From Chelonoidis abingdonii (taxonomy: Eukaryota > Chordata > Testudines > Testudinidae), in assembly GCF_003597395.2 (NCBI RefSeq), contig NC_133771.1, positions 135,710,687-135,774,686 on the forward strand: a DNA stretch of 64,000 bases. The letters are read 5' to 3'. This document shows positions 12,400 through 63,827 of the stretch, in pieces (the first letter of the stretch is position 1; each line of letters begins with the position of its first letter). The position numbers and the translations under genes are program-made. The notes beneath the pieces were generated by a model. It saw nothing but the letters and a program-made list of their open reading frames with translations, was not told the DNA's origin and made no database searches.

Positions 12400-13180
12400 G
12401 AAAGTGTAGCTGTGTATGTGGTGGAATCAGCAAGATGAACAGAATGTTGCTCATTTGGAAATGTCCTAGGGGCTATGTGGCAGGATAGATTTGTTTGAAT
12501 TCTCTCATTAGTAACACCACAAAGACAATTGCTGGCAGCAGGAACTTAACCTGGTCCAAAGCTGTAGAATTAGCCAAAACAACAGAAGCAGCAGTGAAAA
12601 ACTTGTAAGATTTGCACTTGAAATGCAGGGATAATCAAACTAACTCGATAAACAAAACCTATCATGGCTTGAAAGGGACTCAGGCTCCTGAGGGGGTTTC
12701 CATAGTGGAGGAGCTCGTTTTGCATCAGTTTGTAAATTTAAAATGGCCCAGTGTCATTAATGCCTCAAGATTGGATGCTTAGCCAGCAAATGCAAAGGCA
12801 ACTATCAAACTGCATCTCAAGTCCCTGAGGGCAGACCCCAAAAGACCAGAGGCAATGGAAGAAAGCAGGCGGCGTTTTATCTTGTGGTGGAGGAAGACAG
12901 AGAGGAGGAGGTGCACACTATGTACTGTCTAAAAGGGAAGAAAGTGGGACCTTATGAAGTAATGGTAGAATTAAACAGTCAGTACATATGGAAGTAGATT
13001 TAGGGGCTTCAGCTACTGCAATCAATGAATATACATATTAGCAGTACCAAGCATGACTGAGCTCAGTAGTGAATGCAAACCTATGTCGGGGAACCCATCC
13101 ATGTGGTCAGTTCTGTGCTTGTTGCTGTGAAATATAAAAGCCAAAAGAAAAAGTTCCCAGTTCCAGTGATCTGGGAACCA
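12400..13180 (+). pseudogene. Decayed LTR-retroelement gag/protease remnant
   Basis: 12731-12803 reads C-K-F-K-M-A-Q-C-H-stop-C-L-K-I-G-C-L-A-S-K-C, a Cys-rich pattern resembling the gag zinc knuckles of Ty3/Gypsy-type elements. 12988-13045 reads M-E-V-D-L-G-A-S-A-T-A-I-N-E, resembling the retropepsin active-site block (Asp-Thr/Ser-Gly, here Asp-Leu-Gly). Many stops, and no reverse transcriptase found. Assignment to Ty3/Gypsy is inference. Confidence 0.45.
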
Positions 13181-13278
13181 AGGCTGAATCTGTTAGGCAG
13201 AGATTGGAGGAAGTCAGTCTCTGGCTGCCAATGAAAGGTGTGACCCTATGAGAGAGAGGAGACCCTGGTTATTTAAAA

Positions 13279-13605
13279 CAGAGGTTTTCAACTTGTTTCT
13301 GAGCCACCCCCCCTATAAAAACTCCACAGCACACCTGTGCTACAATAACTGGCTTTCTGTATATACAAGCCAGAGCCAGTGTTAGGGAGTAGCAAGTAGG
13401 GCAATTGCCCAGAGCCCCATGCCACAGGGGCCCTCCTAAAGCTACATTGCTCAGGCTTCAGCTTCAACTCAGGGGGTGGGGCTTAGGGCCTCGGACTTCA
13501 GCCTCATGCCGTGGGGCTTTGGCTGGGGCTTTCCGCCCTGGGCCCAAGCAAGTGTAATGATGGTCCTGCTTGCTGCCCCGCCAGGCCCCTGACTGAGAAC
13601 CACCG
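13279..13605. mobile_element. hAT-like element with perfect 8-bp TSD
   Basis: Ends cagaggttttcaacttg and ctgactgagaaccaccg are hAT-type inverted termini. Flanks 13271-13278 and 13606-13613 are both atttaaaa. The body is 327 bp, GC-rich and non-coding. It sits just before the right LTR-like copy. Confidence 0.75.
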
Positions 13606-13689
13606 ATTTAAAATACCACATCCAGGCTGCAAACTAAGGAGGTGAGTGTACTTAAGTGGTCATCAAGGGGTTAACTGGTTACTCAGAGT

Positions 13690-13852
13690 ATTATGGGTTA
13701 GAGCCATGCTCCACTTCTCCCTTACTTCCTGTTTGATTACTCTGTGTCCCCCCCGCCCCCTGTTTATGTAGCTAAAGAAAGCCGCAGGTTCTCAGCCTGC
13801 AGTACTCTAAGTAAAGTGTTTTTCTTGTGCACTGAGCAATCTCTTTACAAAA
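13690..13852 (+). repeat. LTR-like repeat, right copy
   Basis: The counterpart of 11225-11385 (tatgtagct.., ..ctcagcctgcagtactc, aagtgtttttcttgtgca, ending tttaca). Divergence suggests an old insertion. Confidence 0.4.
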
Positions 13853-13859
13853 GTCAGCT

Positions 13860-15540
13860 TTGCTGCTGCCGCTCCTGAGAAACACCCTTTTGCAGTGTGG
13901 CTGTGAGCTCTTTTCAGAACAGTGCAGGTGCGTGATGCAACTACCTATCCAGAAATCAGTGAAGCTGACAAGCCCCAAAGGCCTGTCAAGTCCAGATTGG
14001 GAACAAACTGGAAAACAGAGAGGGAAGAATAAATATTTGGCAAATCTGTCTTGTTCTTGATAACCTTAGAGGGCTACTTAAATTCATATTAGGTGCAACA
14101 TTTTCAGATAGAAATGTGATTTTTTTCAGTTGTTGAGTCCGTTTAACTACAGTGCCTGCACAGTAGCCTGCAGCATTTTATTGTGTGAGAAAGCTTAACC
14201 CCGTGTTACTTGGATAATGAAAAGCAGTGGTGATGTGGATTTTTATTTCTTGCTGCTGCTGTCCTAAGAGCTTATATGTCATGATTCAAACAACTGGGGA
14301 CAGATTTGCAGCATTATTTTGTTAATAGGAATGCAGCCCCTGCGGCAACAGAGTAGAGTCATCACATGGATTGACTTTTGTAGGTAGGCACAAAGCCACC
14401 TTTCCCCATTCAAAACAAGGAAATGCTGTTTATACAGAATGGGGGGTGTTTTCCAGGCCAAACAGGATGGTTCTGCCTATGCTGCCTGGCCCCCAGTGTC
14501 AGGTTTAGATGGGATGGATTCTGTGCGCAGGGAGGGTTAGCACAGAACACAGTCCAGCAGGGCAGGCGGAGGTAGCATTGTGCCACCCAGATTTTATGCT
14601 GCTGAACGGATGTGTGTCCCCCCCACTCTAATTTACAGCAGCCTCCTGCGGGCTGCCACGGGGCTGCCACAGAACGAGAGCATTGCCAACCCCAAGTGTT
14701 CAGGAATCATGAAATCAGCCCACTTGAAAGATAGATTGGCTTAAAAAGCACTTTAATGGCCCCTGTACACTACCACCATACGTTGGCCAGAGAGGAGAAT
14801 GGGCCCCTCAGCCATACTTTCCACAGCAGCAGACATAAGGGGCTAAGTCCTCAACTGCCCTAATGATGGCTTATCCCACCCCCAAACATCTCTTGTGTAG
14901 AGGGAACTGAGCTGCTGTGGTTCCTTCCTGCAGCCAATGCATGGGGGGCTGGGAACAGTACTATAGCAATCCCAGCTGCCAGAACAGCCCCTTGGAGTCA
15001 CAGGCAGCCCTTAGGCTGCTCTAAGTTGCTCTGTGGAGACTGTTCTGGAGCAGACTGGCCCATGGTCAGTGGAGCACTGCAGTCCATGGCTACCTTTGCA
15101 TATGCCTGAGTTGACCGGACTGCTACGTGGGGTAACTAGAGATATGGCCAACTCAGCAGCAACATTGTGTTGCAGCTGCAGAAGAAAAACAGACTTGCTC
15201 ACAGAAGTGTGGCTTAGCTCACTGGACCTGTTGTTAAACTAGGAGAGGACGCCTCATTTGACAAGGTTTAATCCAATCGTGTGGCAGCTGTGGCTATTCA
15301 GTATATCAAGTCCTATTTTCTCAGTTCAGTGCCTATAGGAAGCACAGGGTGTGTGTGTGTGTGTTTGGGGGAGGGGGTTACATTAGACCTGAGGAGGTAG
15401 AAAGGTAAGAGCTGTTATTCTCAGCCTATACTAATGTGCAAAAATCAAGTTCTGTTTTCACCAAAGTGATAAAAGTAGTAGCATTTTTCAATTCACCTCA
15501 TACAGGAGCAATTTATAAAAGTTTATTACATAACTGCACT
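13860..15540. other. Intergenic DNA, nothing recognised
   Basis: No gene or repeat could be named. A (GT)n run lies at about 15349-15364. Confidence 0.5.
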
Positions 15541-15552
15541 CAAAAACAAAAT

Positions 15553-16601
15553 GTTAAAACTTTAGAGCCTACAAGTCCACTCAGTCCTACTTCTTGTTCA
15601 GCCAGTCACTAAGAGAAACAAGTTTGTTTACATTTATGGGAGATAATGCTGCCTGCTTCTTCTATTTGTCACCTGAAAGTGAGAACAGGTGTTCATATGA
15701 CACTTTTGTAGCTGGCATTGCAAGATATTTACGTGCCAGATGCGCTAAAGATTCACATGCCTCTTTATGCTTTGGCCATAGTTCCAGAGGACATGCTTCT
15801 ATGGTGATGATGTTTGTTAAAAAAATAATGCCTTAATTAAATTTGACTGAACTCCTTGGGTAGAATTGTATGTCTCCTGCTGTTTTACCCTCATTCTACA
15901 TATATTTCATGTTATAGCAGTCTTGGATAATGACCCAGCACTTGTTCATTTTAAGAACACTTTCACTGCAAATTTGACAAACTGCAAAGAAGACACCAAT
16001 ATGAAATTCTACAGATAGCTACAGCACTCGACCCAAGATTTAAGAATCTGAAGTGCCATCCAAAATCTGAGGGGGACGAGGTGTGGAGCATGCTTTCAGA
16101 AGTCTTAAAAGAGAAACACTCCGATGCGGAAACTACAGAACCCAAACCACCAAAAAAGAAAATCAACTTTCTGCAGGGGGCATCTGATTCAGATGATGAA
16201 AATAAACATGCATCGGTCCACACTGGTTTGGATCGTTATCTAGCAGAATCTGTCATCAGCATGGACGCATGTCCTCTGGAATGGTGGTTGAAGCATCAAG
16301 GGACAATCTTTAGCACATCTCTCATGTAAATATCTTGCAGCACTGGCTACAATAGTGCCATGCAAATGCCTGTTCTCACTTTCAGGTGATATTATAAACA
16401 AGAAGCAGGCAGCATTATCTTCTGCAAATGTAAACAAACCTGTTTGTTTGAGCAATTGGGTGAACAAGAAATAGGACTGGTTGGACTTGAAAGCTCTAAA
16501 GTTTGATGTTGTAGAAAATGTAGAAAACATCCAAAAATATTTAAAATAAATGGTATTCTATTGTTTAATCATGCAATTTTTTTTAATCGCTTGACAGCCC
16601 T
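15553..16601. mobile_element. Rearranged hAT element with inverted internal fragments
   Basis: The right end (ttttaatcgcttgacagccc) is a hAT terminus common in sauropsids. The sense-strand transposase remnant runs to about 16.53 kb. A second fragment at 15553-15775 matches 16290-16505 in reverse complement, with blocks such as aatctttagc, gtaaatatcttgca and gttctcactttcaggtga. No left terminus is visible. Confidence 0.65.
15985..16540 (+). pseudogene. hAT transposase C-terminal remnant
   Basis: A broken coding segment reading A-T-A-L-D-P-R-F-K-N-L-K (the usual hAT lead-in), a Lys-rich and acidic linker, then G-L-D-R-Y-L-A-E-S and C-P-L-E-W-W-L-K-H. These resemble the C-terminal dimerisation region of hAT/ZBED-type transposases. 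The later L-F-S-L-S-G-D-I-I-N-K-K-Q-A block is in another frame. Stops and a frameshift inactivate it. The longest open piece is 16081-16329. Confidence 0.65.
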
Positions 16602-16609
16602 ACTTTCAA

Positions 16610-18200
16610 TAAAAAGATAGAAAAGCAGTTAATGGAAATCTATTATTCAGACATTTGAATTCAGCACTGAAAATGAATCAAGAGTGTCTCAAATGGATAT
16701 TTTGGAATACAGAATTGTTAGATTAAGCAGATCTAAATGAATATTTCATTTATAATAGTTACATTTATTGGTAGTCAAGATTTTCAGAAATCAGCATTGA
16801 TGCAACATCAGAGATTTCTAATAGATGGAATGAAGAACTACATAATTATTCCGGGGAAGACTGAGTTTGATGTATAGGTGGGATAAATTTGTATCAAATA
16901 CTACAGAGGTTACTTAATTACATTTTCATGCCAAGCAGTATGGGATACAATTCCACTTGGCAGTGTATATTAAATGTGATATATATAAAAGTGGACATGG
17001 ACACTCTTTGCATACAGTTTGAAAATGTAGAAAAATTGTAACTTTTTCAAATGGAACATGCAATTTGTTGGATGTTTGGCTCATTTAATCTCTATGTTTT
17101 AATGTAACTTCTAAAAGAAAAGTGTCTCTTTTGTTTACTGTCTTTTGACAGGGTTATTTGATTTCACCCAAACATGAATATAGCTCAGTAATGTCTTCTG
17201 TAAAGGTCTGTTTTTACCCACTGATATTACAGGATTCCAGTACACAAAGGGATAATGATTTATGTCTCAGAGGTAGAGGTGGTTAAGATGGTGGCAGTGC
17301 TTAAATTCTGGTGTAGACCCACAATCACCTAGCAGGGCTGGATAGGTTAGGTGCCCATCTCCTCAGGGACCACATGGCTGTGTTTATATTTTCCCTCCAG
17401 CAAACTAAGGGCCCATGAAGGCTAATGGGAGTTTTGCTGTTGATGTCAGTGTGGGCAGGAGTATGCCCCACCCAAGACTGGCCCTGGGATCTCTGATTGA
17501 CCAGTCAGCACTGCTAATGCACTGCAAGGGTGTTCTCCAGTTCATTCTGGATTTTGTCCAGGAAGTTCTCAGTGTGATGCCTTGCGGAGGGTTAGGATTT
17601 TCCGAGGGGCACAGCACTGGCATGATTCCCGAGCTGAGCTAGACCAACACTAAGCACTGTTGAAAGTCTCACCCTAAGTGAATTGTTCCTGCCACCATTT
17701 TTTCCTCCCATTTGCCTCATTAGAGAGCCTCATTTTCCCCCATCTAAATCTCTGCTGCTAGTGTTGCCAGATGCTGTTCCTCCTTGCTGGCCCGAGCTGT
17801 TGCTACCAGAGTCTGCCTCTCCCCTTGAGCTTTTCCATACTGAGAGAAGAAATCAGGGAAACCAGATATGTTAGAGGAATGAAGCAGGACCCTGATCCTC
17901 CTGAAATTCCCAGCAGTAAAAAGACTTTCTTGCCCACAACAGCACTCCTTAGAGGCCACAGAGAGCCAGGGAACTGGCGGGTCTTCAAGAGGAAAATGCA
18001 ACCCTCAGTAAGAGTTTTCTACAGGTTAACATTTAAACTCGCTTACACATAACTTTTCTCCTGTGAAGACAACCTGTAAAAAACAATTTTTTATTTTTAT
18101 TTTTTTAAAAAGACACTCATGAAACAGTCAAATGGATCAAAACATTTGGAAACAGCTGCCAGATTCTGGGTGCATGAAACCAAATAATTATAGCATCAAT
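16610..18200. other. Intergenic DNA just beyond the GALNT2 3' end
   Basis: Mostly AT-rich with a more GC-balanced part at 17.3-18.0 kb. Open frames there overlap on both strands without recognisable products. Confidence 0.5.
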
Positions 18201-18227
18201 CACAATCTTATCTATAAAGTAATTTTC

Positions 18228-18233
18228 TTTATT
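18228..18233 (-). terminator. Candidate GALNT2 polyadenylation signal AATAAA
   Basis: A canonical AATAAA hexamer on the minus strand in an AT-rich context, about 3.1 kb past the stop codon. It was chosen because the sequence on its far side shows no gene and the resulting UTR length is plausible for this gene. Confidence 0.45.
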
Positions 18234-19044
18234 TAAGTTAAAGTTTTCAAGGATGGTTTCCATCTATAAAATGAACAAAGGACAAGCTCTGTACAGCAGT
18301 TTTTTTTAAACCAACTGAAAAGAATTTCCAAACTGTATTTTGAAAATTTGCAAAACAAGCTCACATGTACCATAAATTTTTGCTTTGAAGACTATAAGAA
18401 AAGATCTTTCAGAGAAGACTCCATCACAATTTGATTCAGGGGTTCTTAGGAATTTTACCTTTCTAAGGGGCTCATAATAATCCTGATACTTTAAGAATAA
18501 TTAAATCACAGTAAATAACTTTGGCACACAGTCATGTAAACATATCTAACAAAAGGACACAACCTCTTTTCTGTTCTGCGCCCATGACACATACAGTGAT
18601 GCTGTCTATTGTACAGCTCCTATATTAAGACGCATCTGCATAGCTTCCATAGGGGTTTAAAGATATATTTCTATTTCGCAATATGTAGGATGACATCTAA
18701 AGACTTGGTTTGCAATCAAGAAGGGGGAAGGGGCGGAATTTATAAAAATTAAGACTTTTTACTAGTAATCCTGCTTAGAGACAGAAATCAGAACAGTCAA
18801 CCATATCTAGACTCGCTCCTGATGTCAGTTAGCAGTAGCTTGTCCATTTGCTAAGCTCCAAGTCATACAGGGAAATGCAGGGCAGTATGAATTTAGTGCA
18901 CCTTTTAAATTCTCTTCTCTCAGAACAATTAGACCATAATGAATGTGCTGCTGAGATCAGTCTTCAAGAATTCAAACATTTATTCTCAAGAGTAGCAGCA
19001 AACCCCACCATGACTGAATCACATCCCTCTGCAAACTCAGCTAG

Positions 19045-19305
19045 TTTAGGCCTAATATACACCTAAAAGTTAGGTTGACCTAGCTACATTGCTTGTGAGT
19101 GTGAAAACCCGACACCACAGAGACCGAGTTAAGCTGACATAAGCTCCAGTATAGACACTGCTAGGTCAATGGATCAATTTTTCTGTGGACCAAGCTAACC
19201 CCCTCTAAAGCAGATTTGCTACAGTGACAGAAAACCCCCTTACATTGCTATAGCAAGTGTCTGGCTTCTGTTGTGCCTGTAGCATAGATATACCCTCAAA
19301 GGGTG
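19045..19305. mobile_element. MITE-like element in the GALNT2 3' UTR
   Basis: Left end aggcctaatatacacctaaa and right end gtagcatagatataccct resemble the inverted termini of the 'gtctacact' MITE group also seen at 28161, 38178 and 43292. Non-coding. Confidence 0.4.
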
Positions 19306-20783
19306 TGGATGGGGAGAAACTGAAGGCCAAAAACAAGTTGTTTATCCATTGCAAGCCACCTTGAAACAGGCAAATGCCCAGAGTTTTTACTGGAGGAGAT
19401 AAAAGGATTGAAGGGTGGGGGGAAGAAGAGAGAGATCCCTCCTCTTCATGTATTTGTAGGAGAGTTGGACGGGAGAAGCGCTGATTCAATCTCTTCCCTA
19501 AGTGTTCCTGGTATACCCAAAAGACACCTGTGTAGATCCACAAATGCATGTTATGCAGCTCCAACTCATACATTATACACATTTATGGGCCTCTTATTTC
19601 AATGTCCGTCACTGCAAAGTAAAAACCATTTTTCCTGGAGAGATTCCACTTACTGTACTAAATGCAGCCAGAAAGGAAAGTGCAGCTCATGAAATACTCT
19701 GCTCCCCGAGACTCAGAAAAAGGAAAAGACCACTGTTATAGTACGGTTTAGTAACAATATTTCTAAATCTTTCTTTCGAATCAGCCCTTAGGCTGTTTGA
19801 GATCCATTATCTTACCAAACTAGATTTTACATCGCTCATCTCCAAGTTATCAATGCAGTGTTTATTGTTGCCAGCACTGATTCTTTCCTTTTTTTTATTT
19901 TAAAAACAAATGCTTCAGTGAGCTTTTAACAAATCATATAGTCTAGGCAAACATAAGTGAGTAGGTCAATACTGGGGTCAAGTTAACTTCGACAGCATTG
20001 CTTTAATACAAAAATGATGTCAATTGGGCTGAAGCTGTAAATTGTATTTATTCTAAGGTTAAAAACACCACTTGGCATCTCCAGGCCGTACTCTGGGTAC
20101 CAGGATCAGTTTCAAAAATTCTGTTTGGAGGAATTAAAAAAAAAAGAGGATCCCCTATAGCAGGTTTATAGATTAAACAAGGGCAACTCTGAGATATCAT
20201 GTAGCTGCTGATCCTTGCAGATTAAAACTTATGATCATAATGTGCTATCTGTACACAGTGATGCTACTATTCTGTCTTATCCTGACTCATTAAGACAAAG
20301 AAATTAAGCTGATCAGAGTCCTGCTAAAAAACCAAACTGTGCTGAACCCCAATGGCTGCACCTGTGAAACAGCTGCACTGCTTATATAATTTTAATAAAA
20401 GAAAAAAAGTATTTTAAAGACCAAGTACTAAAGAAATGTTCAACATAAATATCAAGTATAAGTTTACAGATACCCAGGGCACACGTAGTGAATTCCCAGT
20501 CAGAAGAGACAATCCAAGCAATGATGTGTGCAGATCCATCAGTTTGTTCTGCTGTTTCTCTTCCTCCTCTTGAGTTCCATAATCTCTGCAGATAGTCAAG
20601 TGCTAAGAAATAGGTCCAGTTTGCAAAGCAAAAGCATCCAGTGTTAGCATCGACATGACACGCCTTCACACAGTTTTGTTCTCTCAACAGTCCAATCCAC
20701 TTTCCGGTTTAAGTATGTTAATCACTTGGTTGATAATTACAAGATGAGGAAAATTGATAAACAGTTGGGAATAATGATAAAAT

Positions 20784-20816
20784 ACATATATTATATATAT
20801 GTATAATATATATATT
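20784..20816. repeat. (TA)n microsatellite
   Basis: Imperfect TA/CATA tract in the 3' UTR of GALNT2. Confidence 0.8.
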
Positions 20817-21322
20817 TAGAGTCCATCATAGAAAAGTTCATATTCAAATATACCAATTACACATGGAAAAAAACCCTTCAAAATGACACTTCAGCTTCTG
20901 GAAACCACAAATGATGATTTCTATGTAAATGGAGATTTCAATTTCTCCTAACAGTTTATTTTCCCCAGTCTTCCTCCCCCCGCCCTACTCCCCTCCCTCC
21001 TTCTGTGTGTTAAGATCCATTTTCTACTGTACATCAATTGTTTCTAGGGATGTTAATCATCTGCTGTGCAAGTACTAAACTGAAGTCAGATAGGAACTGA
21101 GAAGTCTTTACACCAGAAGGGAACTTTGCTGCACTACATTCAGTGAGATAATTGCAGTGTTCCACATCCCCTTGGTTCCCTTGTGTTCGGCTTTGTTCTC
21201 TCCTACTTTCAGACGAAGATGGAATACTGAGGTATATAAGTTCCATGGAAAGTTTAAGAAATATATCAATCAAAACTTTGCCCAATGTCTAGGAAACAAG
21301 ATGGCGTTGTGTGTAAGCCCTT

Positions 21323-60260
<38,938 letters not shown>

Positions 60261-60725
60261 CTAAAATAAATATTAAAAAGTAATATTGAAATAATGAAAA
60301 TCAATAGAAAAAGATTCAAGCAGAATGAGATGTTGAACCATTTAGTGGGAGACCATTAACACCCCTTTTCCTGTTTTTGACTCACTCTGAACAGTCAGAA
60401 AGAATTTCTCATATCGGCTCTCTCAGCAAGAGAGTTCTCTCTATCACCTTCAAAAGCAGCTGCCTCGTCTTATGGTTTTCACCTCTCTCTACATTCTAGG
60501 CTACTTTTATATAATTTAATCCTCTCCTTTCGACTTGATCCTCAAGCAGACATTACTGCACATCAAACCTCTGAAGGCAGTCAGAAGCATTTGCACCATT
60601 CTTAACTTAAAACTATCCCAAAGAACAGGAGTGTCAAAGCTGCTCCGGAATTCAGATCTCAAGTCTCCTGCAATCCAGTATACTACAGTACTCACTAGGT
60701 CTTTGCTAGTCTACCACCTTAACCC

Positions 60726-60762
60726 AATAAAATAAATAAATAAATAAATAAATAAATAAAAT
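60726..60762. repeat. (AATA)n microsatellite
   Basis: About nine AAAT units. Confidence 0.9.
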
Positions 60763-62379
60763 GTTTTGACCCTGCTACATCAGGAGATCCTTTCACTAGC
60801 ACTGATAATGTTACATGACAGTGTAGAATGTAAGAAACCTGGATTCTTAAGGAGGACAACAGACTCCACATTCAAATACAGTACTCAATTAGGTAGGAAA
60901 AAGAATGTCAAAATATTAAATCTATGAAAAGTCACTAATTGCTACCAACAAAGCCTTTGCACCCATCAGCAGTGAAATTGCTTTGAATGCTACTCCAAAC
61001 AATATGTTCTTCAAATGCAAAGTGTTTTATCAAATTCACAAAAAACTTGCTTTCCCACTACCCCTGAATGTAATCATTAGGATCTTGGTACGGTCTTAGT
61101 ACTTAAAACTACTGATTTTGTGATATTCCAAATGTGATAGCATGGCATGTTCCATTTCTTTCCATTAAGTGAACATAAACACATTCAAACAGAACCTCTG
61201 ATAGGTCATAATTTGTTTGAACAATCGTGAAAAATATTTGCTTGCATGCAAAGTAATAGTAAAAGGATTCTGGGCTCAGACATAAGATTCAGATTGCATC
61301 ACTCTGATGACATGCATAGATAACATTTCTGAACAGAATGCCATCAATTAGGGGCAGGACGAAAACATGTAACTCAAGAAATCCCTGTAGATTAAATAGT
61401 ATGGAAAATGTAAACAGGTCTCCAATAAAGGAAAGGAGATCTATTTTGATTAATCTATAATAAAGTAAGCAGTCATGTTAAATGAGGCACAAAGCTAAAT
61501 CTCTTAATCATGCTTTTAACTGTATTTATGTGGTTAGTTTTCATTTAATGTAATAGGGTATATAACTTCTAATTATGCATTCAGCACGCCACACTTTGCA
61601 CCTCTAATTGGTTATTAATCATTGTGTCCCTTGTACTACTGAACTTTTGCAAGATTATTATAATTGCATATTGAAAGTGACTGCTGTAAAGTATTCACTC
61701 CTCTGGCTAATCAATTTAAATATACCAAGTCATGAAAGATATCACCTTGTTTTATCTTCATTTAAGATTAATTGCTAACTCCCTAATGATCTCAGTGTAG
61801 CCACTGCAAGTACCTATAATCTTGTGAAATACGGAGTATTTTACAGGAGTCGGACGGGTCATCTTACCTTCAGTGAGTAGGCTGTCTGAAATCTACAGCC
61901 TTCTAAATTCATCAAAGGAGAATCTAATTGGGTCTGTAATTAAAATTCAAGCTAAGGGTCCTAACCAATATCATTTCAGTTGTGGCACATAGGCCAAGTA
62001 TGACCCTTCATTGAAGACTTTAAACCTTGAACACTGTGTTGCATTCATAGTAGAGGGACAAATAGTGCAATAATTAGTTTAGTCTAAGTTAGAAAAACCC
62101 AGAGACACAAATCAAGCTTGAGACACAGGACAGGAAAGGCAAAAAATTAGCTTTTTTGCTCCCCGACCCTTTATATATCCATTTGCGCCAAGCTAATCCT
62201 AGATATAAACTGCACAGACAAAAGACTTAACACTAAATGAACCCCTTTGTGCTCTCAAATGAGCAGTCAATTTTCCAGCCAGCTCAAGTATGCTGGATCT
62301 TAGCTATTCCATTAATTTATAGGAATGAGTAACATAGAAAACCAAAATGAACTCCCCCAGAAAGTAAGATGTTTGAACC

Positions 62380-62425
62380 AAAAAAAATAAAAATAAAAAT
62401 AAAAATGTGTGTGTGTGTGTGTGTT
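62380..62425. repeat. (AAAAT)n-(GT)n compound microsatellite
   Basis: A-rich pentamer repeats run into about nine GT units. Confidence 0.9.
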
Positions 62426-63599
62426 TTACTTTGGTAAAAATATTTCCAAATACTGAGTTGCTGCTAGGGGAAACTTCCTTGTTTAAAAGTAAGTGGCAGG
62501 TGGGAAGCCTCACAGTGGGCACCCAGAAGCACTGCAGCCTATCTGGTTGTTTTTACAGTACATCCAGCACTGGATGTCCATGTGTAGCAACCAATTCCAC
62601 ACTAAATGCTGCTCATTCCTCAGTTGAAAGTGAGGTATCTAAGCCCATCTGTGAGAGAACCAGCTTGGCACAGCTGAGTGGCAGTAAAATGCTCAAACCA
62701 CCTTTGCAGCTCTCCAATATGGGGCTGTCACACCAGAAGGGGGTTGCCAGAACACAGCAGAGCTCCAGCCATGCCCTCTATGTCAGGGGTGGGCATAATG
62801 GGGTAGGTGGTAGCTTGCTGACTATATATCCATCTGTGATTCCCACATGCCAGGAATTCTAGTCCACTCCATTTCACTTTGATACCCATACACTAGTATC
62901 ACAATTTTTAAACAAAAACTTTAAAAAAAATTATAAAAAGCTTCATAAAGTATCCCACAAACTAATTTGTAGGTTTAAACTACCAGACTGTAGCTGTCTA
63001 ATACTGCATTACTCTCCAGTTTTTTTTAAATGATTATATCTGTGGTTTTCCTCATGTAAAGCAATAGATTTTTTTTTTTGTTAGCAGAAAATGGCACAGC
63101 ATTTATGCATTCTTAATATTAATCCTTGCACCGTGCTACTAAAACTGTTCATGCATGTAAAGTGTTAACTGATATTCAGGCTTCAGTATATAGGGGGTAC
63201 AGAACCCTCCACTGAAAAGATTAAATTCAATGGCCCCCCTGAAACAGCCATTAGTTAAACTGCATTTGCTATGTGAAAAGAGACTTAATTTCCATTGCTG
63301 AAATCCTATACACAGTCTGATGTGCATTTTGAATACCAGAACAAAGGCTAAGTGAAAACCTTGTTATATTTTTTAGTCTGCTGCTTCTGTTCTGTTGGTT
63401 TTCCACTATACTTTGCAATGGCATAAAGAACAGAAAAGGTGTGTGTGTTTTGTGGTGATGTTGAAGGGAAATAAAGCGTGAACACAGTACGAGTCTCTAG
63501 ATCCTGGAAATTCAAAGTAATATAGTATTTCATTTTAATATTTGGTAGAGAAGTAATGCAGGCTTTACAAATTTGGTGCCTCATATACTGTACTTAAAC

Positions 63600-63790
63600 C
63601 ATCAGGATGTATCCTCAGGATTCTAAATATTTTGCTTTTAAAAAGTTCTAGAGGATTTCAAATGGTTTCACAAAGATTAAGCTTCACAATACTACGAGGA
63701 TCTACTGATATTCTCATTTTACTGTTGTGCAAACAGAGTTTAAGAGACTCACTGAAAGTCACAGGAGAAATCTGAGAGCCACGGAAATAA
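63600..63790 (-). repeat. MIR/CORE-SINE-like fragment
   Basis: cattttactgttgtgcaaac, gactcactgaaagtcacagg and agaaatctgagagcc fit a degraded antisense CORE-SINE. Confidence 0.4.
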
Positions 63791-63827
63791 AACCAGTCTC
63801 ACTCAGTCACAATACCATCCTTTCTTC

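Larger units (their letters stand above)
18205..21322 (-). other. GALNT2: GALNT2 3' untranslated region (inferred)
   Basis: No further coding sequence follows the stop. The first well-placed AATAAA near the likely distal end reads on the minus strand at 18228-18233, so cleavage is expected around 18200-18218, giving a UTR of about 3.1 kb. Other AATAAA or near-matches on this strand (about 20046-20051 and 20948-20953) could give shorter forms. The stretch is AT-rich and contains a (TA)n tract at about 20784-20816 and a transposon-like piece at 19045-19305. The 3' end is inferred, not shown. Confidence 0.6.

Noticed and set aside
62786..62870. Possible hAT left end (caggggtgggca)
   Set aside because: No matching right end or duplication visible; too short to call as an element.
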